DNA from: Chrysomallon squamiferum
Lineage: Eukaryota > Mollusca > Gastropoda > Neomphalida > Peltospiridae
NCBI GenBank assembly: GCA_012295275.1
Contig: CM022666.1
Coordinates: 11,798,577-11,862,576 of the forward strand
DNA length: 64,000 nt
Reading direction: 5' to 3'
Shown here: positions 49,606-62,600 of the stretch, piece by piece
Layout: each line of letters opens with the position of its first letter
Position numbering within the stretch: position 1 is the stretch's first letter
Program-made: the position numbers and the translations under genes
Notes under the pieces: generated by a model
Database searches by the model: none
What the model saw: the letters and a program-made list of their open reading frames with translations, nothing else
Told to the model about the DNA's origin: nothing

Positions 49606-52600
49606 TAGTTTTTCTAACTCGCAGCATAGGCACTGAATGGATGGTACTGATTTTATGTACTGAAACTTTTTTCTCACCCAATTTGAATTCAGATCAGTAG
49701 CAAGTGTTTTTATGCTAATTATGTAGTGTTCACCAACAAAAACAGATGTTTTTTTCAAATATGAAATTACCTTTCATCAGTGTTTCTCTCTGTATATTTG
49801 CTATTATTAAAGTGAAAGTTTAATGCTTTATGTCACACAAATATAACAAAATTTAATATCAGCCATTTTTGTCACTGGAAACCAAACTTAAAGTAGTAAA
49901 GATATGGTTTTTCTTATTAATTTTAAAATATAAAAACCAGTTGGGTTTTTTTTAATATTAGATTGATGGTTGATAAGATATATATAAGTTTATTTTAATA
50001 ATATTAAATTTGGCACTAATAAAATTTTTTAGTAAGAGTAAAAGAATGAAATAAAAATAAATCGGTATTTGATTATACGTCACAGCGTATGATTCATACA
50101 ATTTTAACAATTATTCTATTTTTTGGAATATTTTAATCAGACTTCAAATATTTAGCATTTTAAACTAGAGGAATTGAAAACAGTGTAAACCAGAGAAAAT
50201 GTACTGTGGTGTGCAGTTTTGAGATGAACTGAAAGGTGGGTTCAGAATCTTCTGACAGAATGCAGCCCTTTTGTTCAGTTATTTTATCAAAGAAAACAAA
50301 GTACTGATTGATAGTTTCAAAGTAATAGAGCATGTCATTAAATAAATAAAAAAATATCTACATTTTATTGTTTTTATTTTATTTCAGCATTTTACAGTTT
50401 TAAACTATTATTAATATTTTTGATAGTTTAACAATTCATTTATTTACCTGTACATTTATGTGTGTGTGTATGTGTTGTTGTAGTTGTTGCTGTTTGTTAT
50501 TATTAACACATAAAAACTGAATGCTGCAGCCACCATTTTATGGTCCACTATTTTAAACTAGCAGCAGGTGGATGTTTATTCAAATCTTCCCATAAATGAT
50601 GCAGGCGAGAGCATAAAATCAATGGTTTAAACTGGAAAGCTGTATATTGTTTGTATTTGGTACACATTTTTATTAGGTTATAAAAGATTTAAAGTTTAAT
50701 GAAGTAATAAAATAATCGAGATAAATAAAAAGTATGAAAAAATAAAAATATAAAAAATTCATACTGTGGGGTTAAGTGACACATGGTTGTATTTGAATTA
50801 CTAACAATACAAAAACTAGAATACATAATAACATGGTATGTACTCTCCTGTCTCTGGGATGGCAGTTTCAAACAGCAGCCCATGAAGTGGTGGTAGTTGG
50901 CTTCTTCATTACCTGAGTGGGTTTTAGCCACAGATTTGGCACTATGTAACCATAAACACAATAAGTACATACAGGTAGATAAATAAAAATATTTTTTAAA
51001 TATTAACAAATTTTATTAATTGAATTAGCCTGTACTTTTATTTGTATACAAAAAAAAAAAAAAAAAAAAAAAGCAATATTTTCACAAGGAAATAAAAATG
51101 ATAAAATACACATTTTGAATAAAAAAAATAATTTATTTCTCTTTGTTTTCAGTGCATTTCAAAGCTTGAACTGAACTGAGAAATTGGCAGGAGTTTCTGA
51201 GAAAACAGAAATCTGTTACTGATTTTGTTTTGTTGAAAAATTAAATGAGGACTGCATAGTTGATATAACAACATGGTCTAGCTGAGAGAGAAAAGTATTT
51301 CTCATTTATCATAATTTCTGTTCTCCTCAGATGCGAGATAGGTGTGTCTGGACCTTGATTTGGACATGGGCATGTAAAAAGAGTTCCCTAGCCATAATCT
51401 CTGTACAGTGTAGCAGCATACATTCTACTTCTTGATTCACTGGCATGGAACTTAGCCATAACAGTGTTTATGAGTTACTATTTGCTTGTAGTTCTAATTA
51501 ATTATTAAGTGATTTATAGAATGTTTACCCTTTCACTATTCAAAATAAAAAACAAAGATTGGGAAGCAGCTAAAAAGTGACTTGTATGTTGACTGATGTC
51601 AGGGCTGTGTCCAGGAAGATGGGAAGCATTTTTCCGTTTCTGTTTTACTGCAACAGATGAACAAATATTTCTTTAATGCATTTAATTCTTACAAGGTAAC
51701 CAACATTTTATTTTTTTCTTATGTTTTTTTTCCTGTTGTTAATAATTATATCAGAAATTAGGTTTTAGGACATTAGCTGGAATATGAAAAAGCCCAGTAC
51801 AACAGAGAGTTAAATTGTCTTTAAGTTAGAACCCTATCTTGTATTTATATCACAAAATTAGATGTATTTGTTATCTTTATTTTTTTGTAAATATTTCTCA
51901 AGTCAGTTAACTCTGAGAATGAAATTCTGATTGGCAGGGTTGGTACTGTTACATGATATTAACTTACTGATTTAGTCTAGTTTTAATAATAAACACTGGT
52001 TAAGTTATATAACTTTTAAATGTCATGTTTGAAGAGACTGAAGATATATGTCTAGGTTTCCTTTCTTTTAAAAAGTTTTAAAATATCATAAATATAAAAA
52101 TATTTCATTTACAAATTACAGCCATGGTTTTAGTCAATTTGATTGTTACCTTACTACTAAAATAATTACTACTAAGAAAATTTTAAATGTCACAACAACA
52201 TTACTAACTAGTGTTGGTTTTTTTTCCATTTGTATCAGCTATGTTGAAGTCACACATCAGCAACATCAACAAAAAGTCAAAGTTTAATTTTGTCTACCTT
52301 CAAATTATTGTTTTCAGATGTAGGTTCTTGTGAGATATCAAACAATAAGAATTTAGTAAATTCATGACAGATGTTTATTCCTAAATTTACATCATTGCCT
52401 CATTTATTTAGAGAATATGTTATGTATATTATTGCTAAAATGCTCTTTTATTTATTTTGTTTTCCCTACCAATGTCTTCTTAAAAAGAGTTTAAATCTAT
52501 GCAACTGTTCAAACAATACTGTTTCTCTCTTGGATATATTTTGTACATTTATAAATTCTGATAATTATGGACTTAACAGTTTAGACCAGTTTAATATTAA

Positions 52601-53735
52601 TAACAATTAATTTAATTTTTCTTGTTCCAGTAATTATGACTTGATTAAAATAAGGATAAGGAATGTGTATTTAAAAAAAAGTAATACTCACACTTTGACT
52701 GGATATTATGATGTTGTCCTGTGTCACAAGGCTATAAGAGATGTCAGCTTTCAAGTGCTAATTACCCTTTTAAAACATGGCTTGTTTCTTGTCTAGTGTT
52801 TGTGCCTTTGGTGGATTCACTGACAGTGTAATTAAGAAACTGTGAAATTGATTATAAGAGATACATATATTTGTGTATATAGGTATAAACCATTTATAAT
52901 ACCAAGTATCCACTATGAACACAACAAAACACAATATTTATATTACAAAGATAATTATTTATTTTACACATGTATACTTATTATTATATAGTGGTTGAGG
53001 ATGTGGGAGTTGGCATTATATGAAATACTATAATTTTTAATTCTTTTAATTTTCGTTAACGGCTTACGTTTGAAATATGTGTAAATCAAACTTTCTATGG
53101 AGCATATACACTGTACAGGTCATATCAAATTGATCGACATGCCAAACAGAGCCTACAGAAACAGGATAACCACTTGTCCCTGCTTCCGATTTAAACAAAG
53201 ATAACGCAAAATATAGTTACTAACATAATTGCCGCAATTTCTGGTCTCTTTCTTGTCTTTTACTTAAATGAACACCTCGCGGACTTCCCTGAAGTCAACA
53301 GAGCGAAGCTGACAATAATTCCTTTTGTCTTTCGCTAATGATGTTAATTGCTAGGTGATTTCAGTAATTGGATTACATCATTACTGTTAACTAACAGTAC
53401 ATATTTAATTAATACAGTTAGGAATATTTGTGGAAATGAATGGGTAACAACTAACATATTTACTTTCTTTAATGATACATACTGGTTAATTACGAGATGT
53501 TAGACTGTATTAAAGTAAGCTACTTAGGTAAATAATCAATATGTTACCGACATTTTCAAAAACTAAATAGTACACCAGTTTAAAATATTATAATAGTATA
53601 AAAAAATAAAATAAAACAAAATAAAATAATAATAGCTACCAACGAATTCTACAAGTAGGTATAACTAAATTGCGACCCGTGATTTAATAAATAAATTAGA
53701 ACCAATTTACTAATATAAACACAGAAAACAGTACA
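49606..53735. other. Intergenic, nothing recognised
   Basis: AT-rich DNA with short homopolymers (a run of about 23 A near 51050) and no frame that resembles a protein family. The minus-strand frame at 50689-51009 and the plus-strand frame at 52371-52610 look like chance openings. Confidence 0.5.
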
Positions 53736-53905
53736 TCTAAATGTCGGTGAGAAAACGCACCACAGCCTGATCGAGGCTCTATTAGGGCATGGGTTAAGGG
53801 TCCTACTGCGCGAGACACAAAACGGTTTTCCGTCATATCCTGTCTTTGCATGTCCTGAATGAAACAGCACTTTGTATGACATACTTTTAACACTAGACTG
53901 TACTC
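53736..53905 (-). other. GC-richer conserved-looking block
   Basis: A 170-bp island of ordinary base composition inside very AT-rich DNA. On the minus strand it is open in two frames; one reads SRAVGPLTHALIEPRSGCGA. It may be a SINE-like or other dispersed repeat, a lone exon or a regulatory element. I do not recognise it. It has no clear tRNA-type promoter boxes. Confidence 0.3.
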
Positions 53906-55937
53906 ATGCATGTGTGTATAAACAAAGTAAATTTGAATGGCTTTTCATACTAAAAATCAAGGAACTAATCTTAGAGGATATTTTTGCTTTCACAATTAAA
54001 ATTTTAAACAAATGCTGAAACTTTATATCCAGTCACAAGTGCTTTTAATTAAAGTGAATTATTTAATTTTTTGTATTTTTTTTTTTTTTTTGTATCTCAT
54101 TTTGTCCCTTGATATAGTAATGATTATTTGACTAATATATATATATATATATAGATATTTTTTTTAATGATATGAGAGATGAAACCAACCGCAATCACTC
54201 CAAGAGCTTACTGAATAACAGCAAGCATCTTCTTCTAATGGCAGCCATTGAAAACTGTATGTAGGAACTGGCTACAAGAGAAAATAACTCAGAGGGTGCA
54301 TTGAATATGAACAATTTAATACATACTCCAAGACCTACCAGATTTAAACATAACCAGCCACTAATTTTTCTTCTTTATTATTATTTTTATTTTTTTTTTT
54401 TTTTTTGACACATTTTTTTGAAATGATCAACTCTTTGGAAAATGTCCTGTTGCAAATGGCCCAAAAATAATCAATAACCAGGCAAATACTATCCAGTATC
54501 CTAGCTCCATAAATATCAGATCCACTTAATCAACAATCATAGAGCAGTCAGAATTTGGACTGACCTCTTTCTTCTCAGCTACATACATTTCATCTATCAT
54601 CATTACAAATAAGAGTGGAATTATATCCCACTGATGTACATACTTTCAAATAAATAAATAAACAAATAAATCAATAATAATGTGAGTTTCCATTATGTAA
54701 AATTATTTTTCTTAATATTACAAAGTAAGTTATTTTATGTGTTATCCTGTTTTTTTTTTCTTTTTCCTTTTCAGGTTGTTTAATTTTTAAAAACATATAT
54801 TCAAAACTTTCTGGCAAATTTTAACTAAGATTAAAATCTGGACCAGATTTATTAACACTACTAGAATTAATATTAGTCATTTTTAAACAAAAAAAGAAAA
54901 ACAAAAAATATTTGAAATATATAATAACTTGTTAATTATACAGTAATAGTTTTTTCTAAAAGTCAGCATTGTTGGAGAATTCTGTCTTTGATTTGTGTTT
55001 ATTTCAAAGAGATGGATGTGAAAGATGAGAATATTTTTAAATTGTTTGTTAGTGTTAGGGGTGACTTACATACTACTTATGATACAAAGATATAAAGGAT
55101 TTTTTTACAAACTTTGATTCTAGTGACTAGACAGTGTAATTCATTATTACTAATATTAGGTTAACCACATTTACAGTACATCATTAATAACCTCATCTGC
55201 CATTTTTTTTCTTCTTCATCTGCACCTGAGCTGGCAATGCTGTTTTCAAACACCAAGTTCCAGTGTTTGTATTTCATCAATATTCAAGAGTTCATAAAAT
55301 TATTTAATAAAACCAACCTAATATTATTACAATAGTGTTTAATTATGAATCCTGGATAAAAGGTCACAGGAACAATAAAAAAACACTGTTTCTGCCTCTT
55401 TATTTAATAGGTTAACTGTCAAATTATCATTTGATGTCAATCTCAGTAAAGGAAAGGAAGAACTGATGATAAATTAATGAGTTGTGCCTAAAAATTGTAA
55501 AACAGAACAAAAACGTTAGATCTTTGTGTAACAGGTAACATCTACCTGGAAGGATTAATGTAAGCCGAGGTCACGTTGATCACTGGCTGTCTAATCGTGT
55601 AAAAACTGTGAGCAGGTGTTTGGTGAGAGGTCATATTGAGATGACCTGAATGCGGCCAGTACATGTAATGCGATCTGGAAAACCCTTCACACGATGCATT
55701 TTGACTTTTTAAACTGATTAACTGACTTTTTTTCCTAGCCAGAATTGTGACATTTTTCAGTTACTTATTTTCCTGTGACTTTATTACCAGCCACTGTCGT
55801 CAACAACATTTCACTGAATTTAAACTTCAGCCAGTTGTCGTCTCTTAAGAGAATAATTTTACTAGTGTAGTTTATTCATGCTTATGAAATAAAGAATAAT
55901 TTTATCACTCTCTCTTTTATTATTATTATTATTGTTA

Positions 55938-55968
<31 letters not shown>

Positions 55969-56015
55969 TTATATATTTTTTTTAACTCTATACGTGGGAA
56001 AGGCAGTTTAAATTA

Positions 56016-56046
<31 letters not shown>

Positions 56047-56666
56047 TTTAATCATACTTAAAATCATGAGGTTCATACACACCAAAAAGTGCGTGTTTTA
56101 CTGGATGTACATTTTAATTATAATATTACTTAGAGCCACATTTTGATTGTAAAGATTCTTCCTACAGTCGTCTTCACCGCAGCTTTGAGATGCTCACTTA
56201 ACTCACTTAAAAAAAAAAAAAAAATGTAATCTTTATTTTATTATTTTTTTTTTACCATGTTACTCGACGAAACTAATGTGTAAGACGTTTTCGTTGTATA
56301 GACTACGCAAAAATTGGAATGGAAATATTGACAGTTTCAGTTATCAGAGAAGATTATAAAAAATGATGATGCATTTATTTAAAGTAATAATTCGTTAACA
56401 AATATATTTAGGGTTAACGTGCTTTAACATTTTCAAATATAATATTGAAGATTACTGGCTCTATAAAAATAGATTGTGAAAAAAACAAACACGAAAAAAA
56501 GAAAACAAAAAACAGCGATGCTTCGAAGATAAAGACGAAAAATACAAGGAACAACTTTTTTAGTAATGGTAGCGTTAAGCAAAATGAAGTTAGCTTTCAA
56601 TAGACAATTTATTACAAATTAAACCTCCTAATCCTATACACCAAGTTACATTCCTCTCCACAAAAC
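53906..56666. other. Spacer and upstream region of NELFCD
   Basis: AT-rich, with poly-T tracts (54070-54090, 54390-54407), an ATTATT/ATTT repeat cluster at 55917-55975 and 56018-56050, and a less AT-rich block at about 55560-55690. The last 300 bases before the ATG at 56667 are the likely promoter and 5' UTR, with a TATAAAAAT-like sequence near 56461. This element is not validated. Confidence 0.4.
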
Positions 56667-59600
56667 ATGTCTGATAATGAAGATGACCACGACGAGACCA
56701 TGTCAGATGAAGATCCAACGGTAATGTTAAACACATTTGTGTAGCTTTGTACGGTTATCTCCCCTGTCAATGCCTCTATTAATAGCGATTATTTTTAAAT
56801 AACGATATTTAAGCATTCGATTGTGCTGCTGAAAAAAAAAGTAATTTATGATATAAACCCAACTGTGTTATTCAGTTGAATCAGTTGTTTACTATTAATC
56901 TGACAATGGCACACCACAACTTAAGTCTGTATACTATACTGTATACACAAAATACAGTGGGCTACGCTGGCTACAAGCCTGCAACAAAAAAAGTTGTTCG
57001 ATCCCATTCACTGACACAGTGTATGTACTTACTTTTACAAATCTATTGTTGTTACTCCATTTATATCAAACTTTACTTAACAATTGGATATTTATATATT
57101 AAATAAATGAAACAAAGGCTGACATTTAAAGTAGTATTGGTAGAATGCATCAGTTTAAACTTCATTACAAAACGGCTGAACAGAATATTGTCAGCAATAG
57201 CATTCATTATTGATAATAACGTGGACATTTTATTCACATTCTAAATAATCATTTTCTTTTCTCTTCATTGGTTATCTCACTTAAGGCCAATTAAACTTTA
57301 TTTTATTTAATATATTTTTAAAAAAATCTATTCATATAGTAATGTCATCACCAAATGAATTTGAGTGAATGTAGTATATTTTAATTTCTAGACCTCTGGA
57401 GTATAACAAAGATAAAGTATGTTATAATTAATAAGGGGTATACATAAATTTCACTTTGCTTTCAGTCTCCAGATCTTGAACATGAGCATGATGATGATGA
57501 TGAAGAAGACATGCAGTTTGTACAACAAGAATGTCTTGAGGCTTTTGCCAGCAAGGACTACATCATGGAGACAACCATCTTCAGCACACTTAAAAGGTAA
57601 AAACATTACAGTCCAGTAGTTGGCTTATATTCAGTGGTTTCTCTGTCATTAAGATCTGAACTTTCAAAAGTTGCCAGTCTTGATGTAATTCACTTTCAGA
57701 AAGAATTTCTAAAACTAATGACAGCTGATTATTATTATTATTTTATTACATAAATTTATTTCAGGTTTTTGCAAGCTGGTGGTTCACCAGAGAAAGTGGT
57801 TGAGCTTTTGTCAACTAATTACATTGCTATGGCACAGACTGTCAACCTACTTGCTGAGTGGTTAATACAAGCAGGTTAGCAAAACATTCATGTTTTAACT
57901 CGAGTTGACAAATTCAAAAAGTTTCATGTGTTAGCTTTTAGGGAGCAAAAGTATTAACAAGTCATATTCAAAAGTTCTATTCACAACAGTATTTGTGTTA
58001 TTCATTACTCCCACAAGAATAACTGCCTGGAAGGCACAGTCAGTTATGTCTGGTCTGTAAAGGTAATATATTCAGCACGGAGATTAAAATAATAATAATA
58101 ATAATAAAAACATAACCTCATTTCCTTGTTTAGTTTGGCCTGTTATTTAAATCTTCTTTGTCTCATTTTTGATAAATGCACAGCACACTTATAATGTGAT
58201 CAATTTTATAGGAGTTTCCATTGAGGCCGTTCAGGAGCTTGTGGAAAATCATTTGAAGTCACTGATTATCAAACACTTTGATCCGAAGAAAGCTGATTCC
58301 ATATTTACAGATGAAGGAGAGGTCAGCAGTTTTATTTGTATCTAAACAATAAATTATAAAGGAAAAATGACTATTCTTTTGTTGTGGTGAAAAGAAGGAT
58401 AAAAAATTGTTTTATATTTCTATATTTTGCATCATAATCTCTCAGTATATTTTGTATTTAGACTCCTTCATGGCTAGCTGAGATGATTGAATATCCAACT
58501 TGGAGGTCATTGTTCTACAAACTGGCTGAAGAGTATCCTGACTGTCTTATGCTTAATTTTACAATAAAGGTACTTCATTTTACTTATCTGTTATATGAAA
58601 ATTATTTACATTTCTTGCTAAAATTAAAAGAAATCTTTAATGTTTATTTTATCCATTTACAAGTTTATGAAATTATTTTTCAGTTGTTATTATTTTAAGT
58701 AAATATTTAAAACAATATATATATTTCTAGTTGATTTCTGATGCTGGATATCAAGGGGAGATAACCAGTGTATCTACAGCATGTCATCAGATTGAAGTTT
58801 TCTCTCGTGTTTTGAGGACATCAATTTCAAGCTTTTTAGAAGCAGGAGAAGACGCATTAGAAAAAAACCTTCCAGAATTTACAGTAATTACATATTTACA
58901 AAATTTCATATTTTACTTTTTCTGTTTGAATTTGATGGCTTTGTGTAGTCTGGGTGCAGAGAGGGTTGCCCCTGCAATGTTGTATTAAGTTTTTTTTACT
59001 GTTGATTTAGGTAACCACGGGTCTCTATTTTTCAGAAACTTCTTGATGACATGTTGTCACCCTTGAGCAATTTGAGAAATTCAAATATACATCCTCAACC
59101 TGTTAACTTTTTCCTATGGTATATTTGATGTTTGCTATTTAGTCCTTCATCTTTGAGTGTTCTGAATGACCCTGTCGACGTGCAGCATCAGTATTGTACC
59201 CATTGTACTCACGACAAACTAGTGTGTTGTCTTGAAGGAACGCTAAGTCCATCTCACTGGCTCTTCCCTTTGAAATTACTTTGTGCCAGCATATGCAGGG
59301 GTTTGAACTGATTGTTTGGGGGTTTTCTGTGGCATAAGAGGCTTCTTGGGACCATTATATCTATCGATCTTGATGTCATACTCGAGTGGATCAACCATTT
59401 TTCTTGTTTCACTACTGTTACTATCTGATTGTTTGAGCAGCATGGCAAGGAAATGGGTTGGATAACTTTCTGTTTGGAGATGATATGTCAGTATCCAAAT
59501 TGTCAACAATAACCTGAACCAAGCTTGAACTTAAAGTTTATAGGCCTGGTAGTGAAGGTTCCATTGTTGTGGCTTTAGCAGCTGAATGTTTAAAATGCCA

Positions 59601-62600
59601 TACTTCATTGTAGGTACATGTAACACCATACTTTTGTAACACTTTGATAAGTTTTTTTGATCTCCTCATCTTGATGCCAGGAGTAATTTGAAACAGGTGG
59701 GTTGGTTTTTCATCACCCCAGTTACCATTGAACCAATGAGCTTTGTATGCTTCACGCAACTCAACTGAATTCAGGAAGCCAGATTAGTCTTTGATCATTA
59801 CAGCAAATGATTCAAAGGCACAATCAATGTTAACTTGGCTGTCAGACATGGTTGGCATCTGAAGCTGCATTTTTTTCTGACAAGAAGCTATTTCGACAAT
59901 CCACATGATACCTTGCAGCAGCTGCCTGAAGGTCACTTACAGTGCTATCTTCCCTTTGCTGCACACCGTCTGATAATTCATATTGATGCCATTCACAGGT
60001 TTCAAGAACAGTTTGCTTGAGTGACTTCTTGCCACCTGCATCGCCTGTTTCCCGACATGAATATGCTGGTCGCCAACGGATCTTTTTCAAGCACACCAGT
60101 TTCACCACAAAACAAACAAAGTTCTTTGAGATAAATCGGGGTAGTGATGAACGTCTCCTGGTCTTTGGTGGAATGTAAGATGATTAAATTTCTGGATTCT
60201 TGGATGCTTGAAGTGTATGTTGAAGCACAGTTTCTGTGACATTTAACTGCATTCAGGATTTTCACTTACTTTTTCTTCAAGAAGTTCATGATACCTGTCC
60301 CCGTAGATTTTGCTATGCTTGATAAAGTTTTGAATTCTGACAGGGCCAGTGTCTTTCAACGATTCGGTTTTATTCTCACATCAAAATTTGGACACGAAAA
60401 AGCAATGTTCTTCATTCATTTTTTACTGTTAGTGATCGTCATATGGGCAGCACCTGAAAAGACAATAGTGAATTATTAGTGTCCATCTATTACAATATGA
60501 TATTAATATAATACTTAGTTCTAATGGATAGCTAGGCCCCTAACACCTAGAGACAAAAATGATCTTCCTAGGGTGAATAGATAGGGAGTTATGGTCATTT
60601 ATATGTAATTTATTTTACAACATTAACTAGGATCAAATGTCAGCACTAAAATAGATACACTTTAGTAAAATCAACTGTAAAAAACTTTAGTATTAATTGG
60701 TTTATCATTACAGCACTGAAAGCTAAACCTGTTGGTTTTGTTGTGTTTTTATTATTTATTTTTTAAATCAGATTAGCTTTAATTGTTAAAAATCATTAAT
60801 ATATTTTTATTTTTATTATTTAAGAAAATGGTGTGCCATGGAGAACACACATATTTGTACAGTCAGGTACTCATGCATGTCTTGGCTCAGGAATCCAAGG
60901 GAGGATCAAACATTCGACGTCTGTGCCAAGAACTCCAAAAATGTGCAAATGAAAGGTCATAAGTTCACTTCATTCATTATTATATACAAAAGTGTCCATC
61001 ATTGCAGAAAAGTTGTGATAAAAATATTAAACAAAAACCTTTGTTTCATTTGAGCTATATTTATTAGTTTTAAACACATGGCTTAAAAAATAAAGAAATT
61101 TCAGTTGTGATAAATTAATATTTACCCTTTCGTCTTTTAGTGATAAGTTAATAAAAAATTAGAAAATCATAGCTACAAGTGGGTATTCTTCTCAAAAGTA
61201 ATGTTATTCAACATTTTTGATATTATGTTTTCTTGGTTGTTCACATTATTATTTCTGTGTTTAGAGGTCTTGACGTCACCCCAATCACAATGGCACTCAG
61301 TGGAGCTGCAGCCTATCCCAGAGCCTGCCAGGCTCTTTCATCAATGTTGTCAAGACAGGCTCTCAATCCAGCAGACATTACAGTGGTTAGTGAACACAGC
61401 ATTGTCAGCAGTATTTCTTACAGATGCCACTGGCTGGTTTCTTGTTTCTTCATCTATCTGTTTACATGAATAAACACTAAATATACGACACAAATGATTA
61501 TTACACTCGTATAAATAATTAAAAACTTGTTTAAACAAGATTGTCAGTAAAACTGCACATTATGCCAATTTATGATGTATTCTAATATTAATGTAATAAA
61601 GTCATGACTGTAAATTGTAATTCCAATGCTGTAATGTCTTTTATTTTACATATTTGTGAATTCTGACAGATTATCTTGATAGTTTAAACTTTTTATTTTT
61701 TATTTTTTAATTATTTAATTAATTAATTATTATTATTATTATTATTATTACTATTATTTATTTATCTAATTTTCTTTTTTTTGATTATCATTTTGACATT
61801 AATAAGATTTTGTTTACTGCATCAAACTAAAACCAGTTTGTGTATAAAATTGTTTTCCTTTGAATTAATCCATTGTTTTAACTCTGACAGTATTTTTGGG
61901 TTACTAGTAATACTGATTTAAATTACAGTTGTACAAAATGTATTCAGAGCACGACCCACCTCCAGTTGATTTAGTACGAGTTCCAGCTTTCTTGGGTAAC
62001 TTTTTAACAGATTTTCTCTTACAAATTGAACTCTATTATTTATTGATGTTACTTATAATCATGAGTGTATCTTTAACATTACTGTCACTTAAAGTATTAG
62101 CTTAAATTTCAACAGTTTAATCAAACTAGAGAAGTGTTTATATTTATTGAGTGCTTATACCAAAAAATATGATTTTGTAGGTGAATTAACTTTTAATGAT
62201 TTTTATAATTAAAATTTTCAAAACAAATTAGTTATTTCTATGAATTAAAATTAAATTATTTTAATTATTTATTCAAACTAATTGATAGTCATGTTAAATA
62301 TTTTATGTTATTCACAGATCTTTTGATTGACAACCTGTTCAAACCTGGAGCAAGACTCAACCCAGAGCACAAACACAAATACACATACCTTCTAGCATAT
62401 GCAGCTAGTGTCATTGATATCTACAAAAAGGTATTTATATAATAGTTGTTGTTGTTGTTGTTTTATTTTATTTTTTTATTATTTATTTTATTTCTAATTC
62501 AGACATAATTATAAAGGAAAAAATCTGTCATTTTAAAAAAATTTATGGAATTTTTATGTTTTTTCGTAAGTGTTTATAATTGTTGCCATTTGGACTGTGT

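Noticed and set aside
58884-58988. Run-on of NELFCD exon 6 frame
   Set aside because: A donor at 58884 follows a match to the family that continues exactly in exon 7 at 60825, so the run-on is intron.
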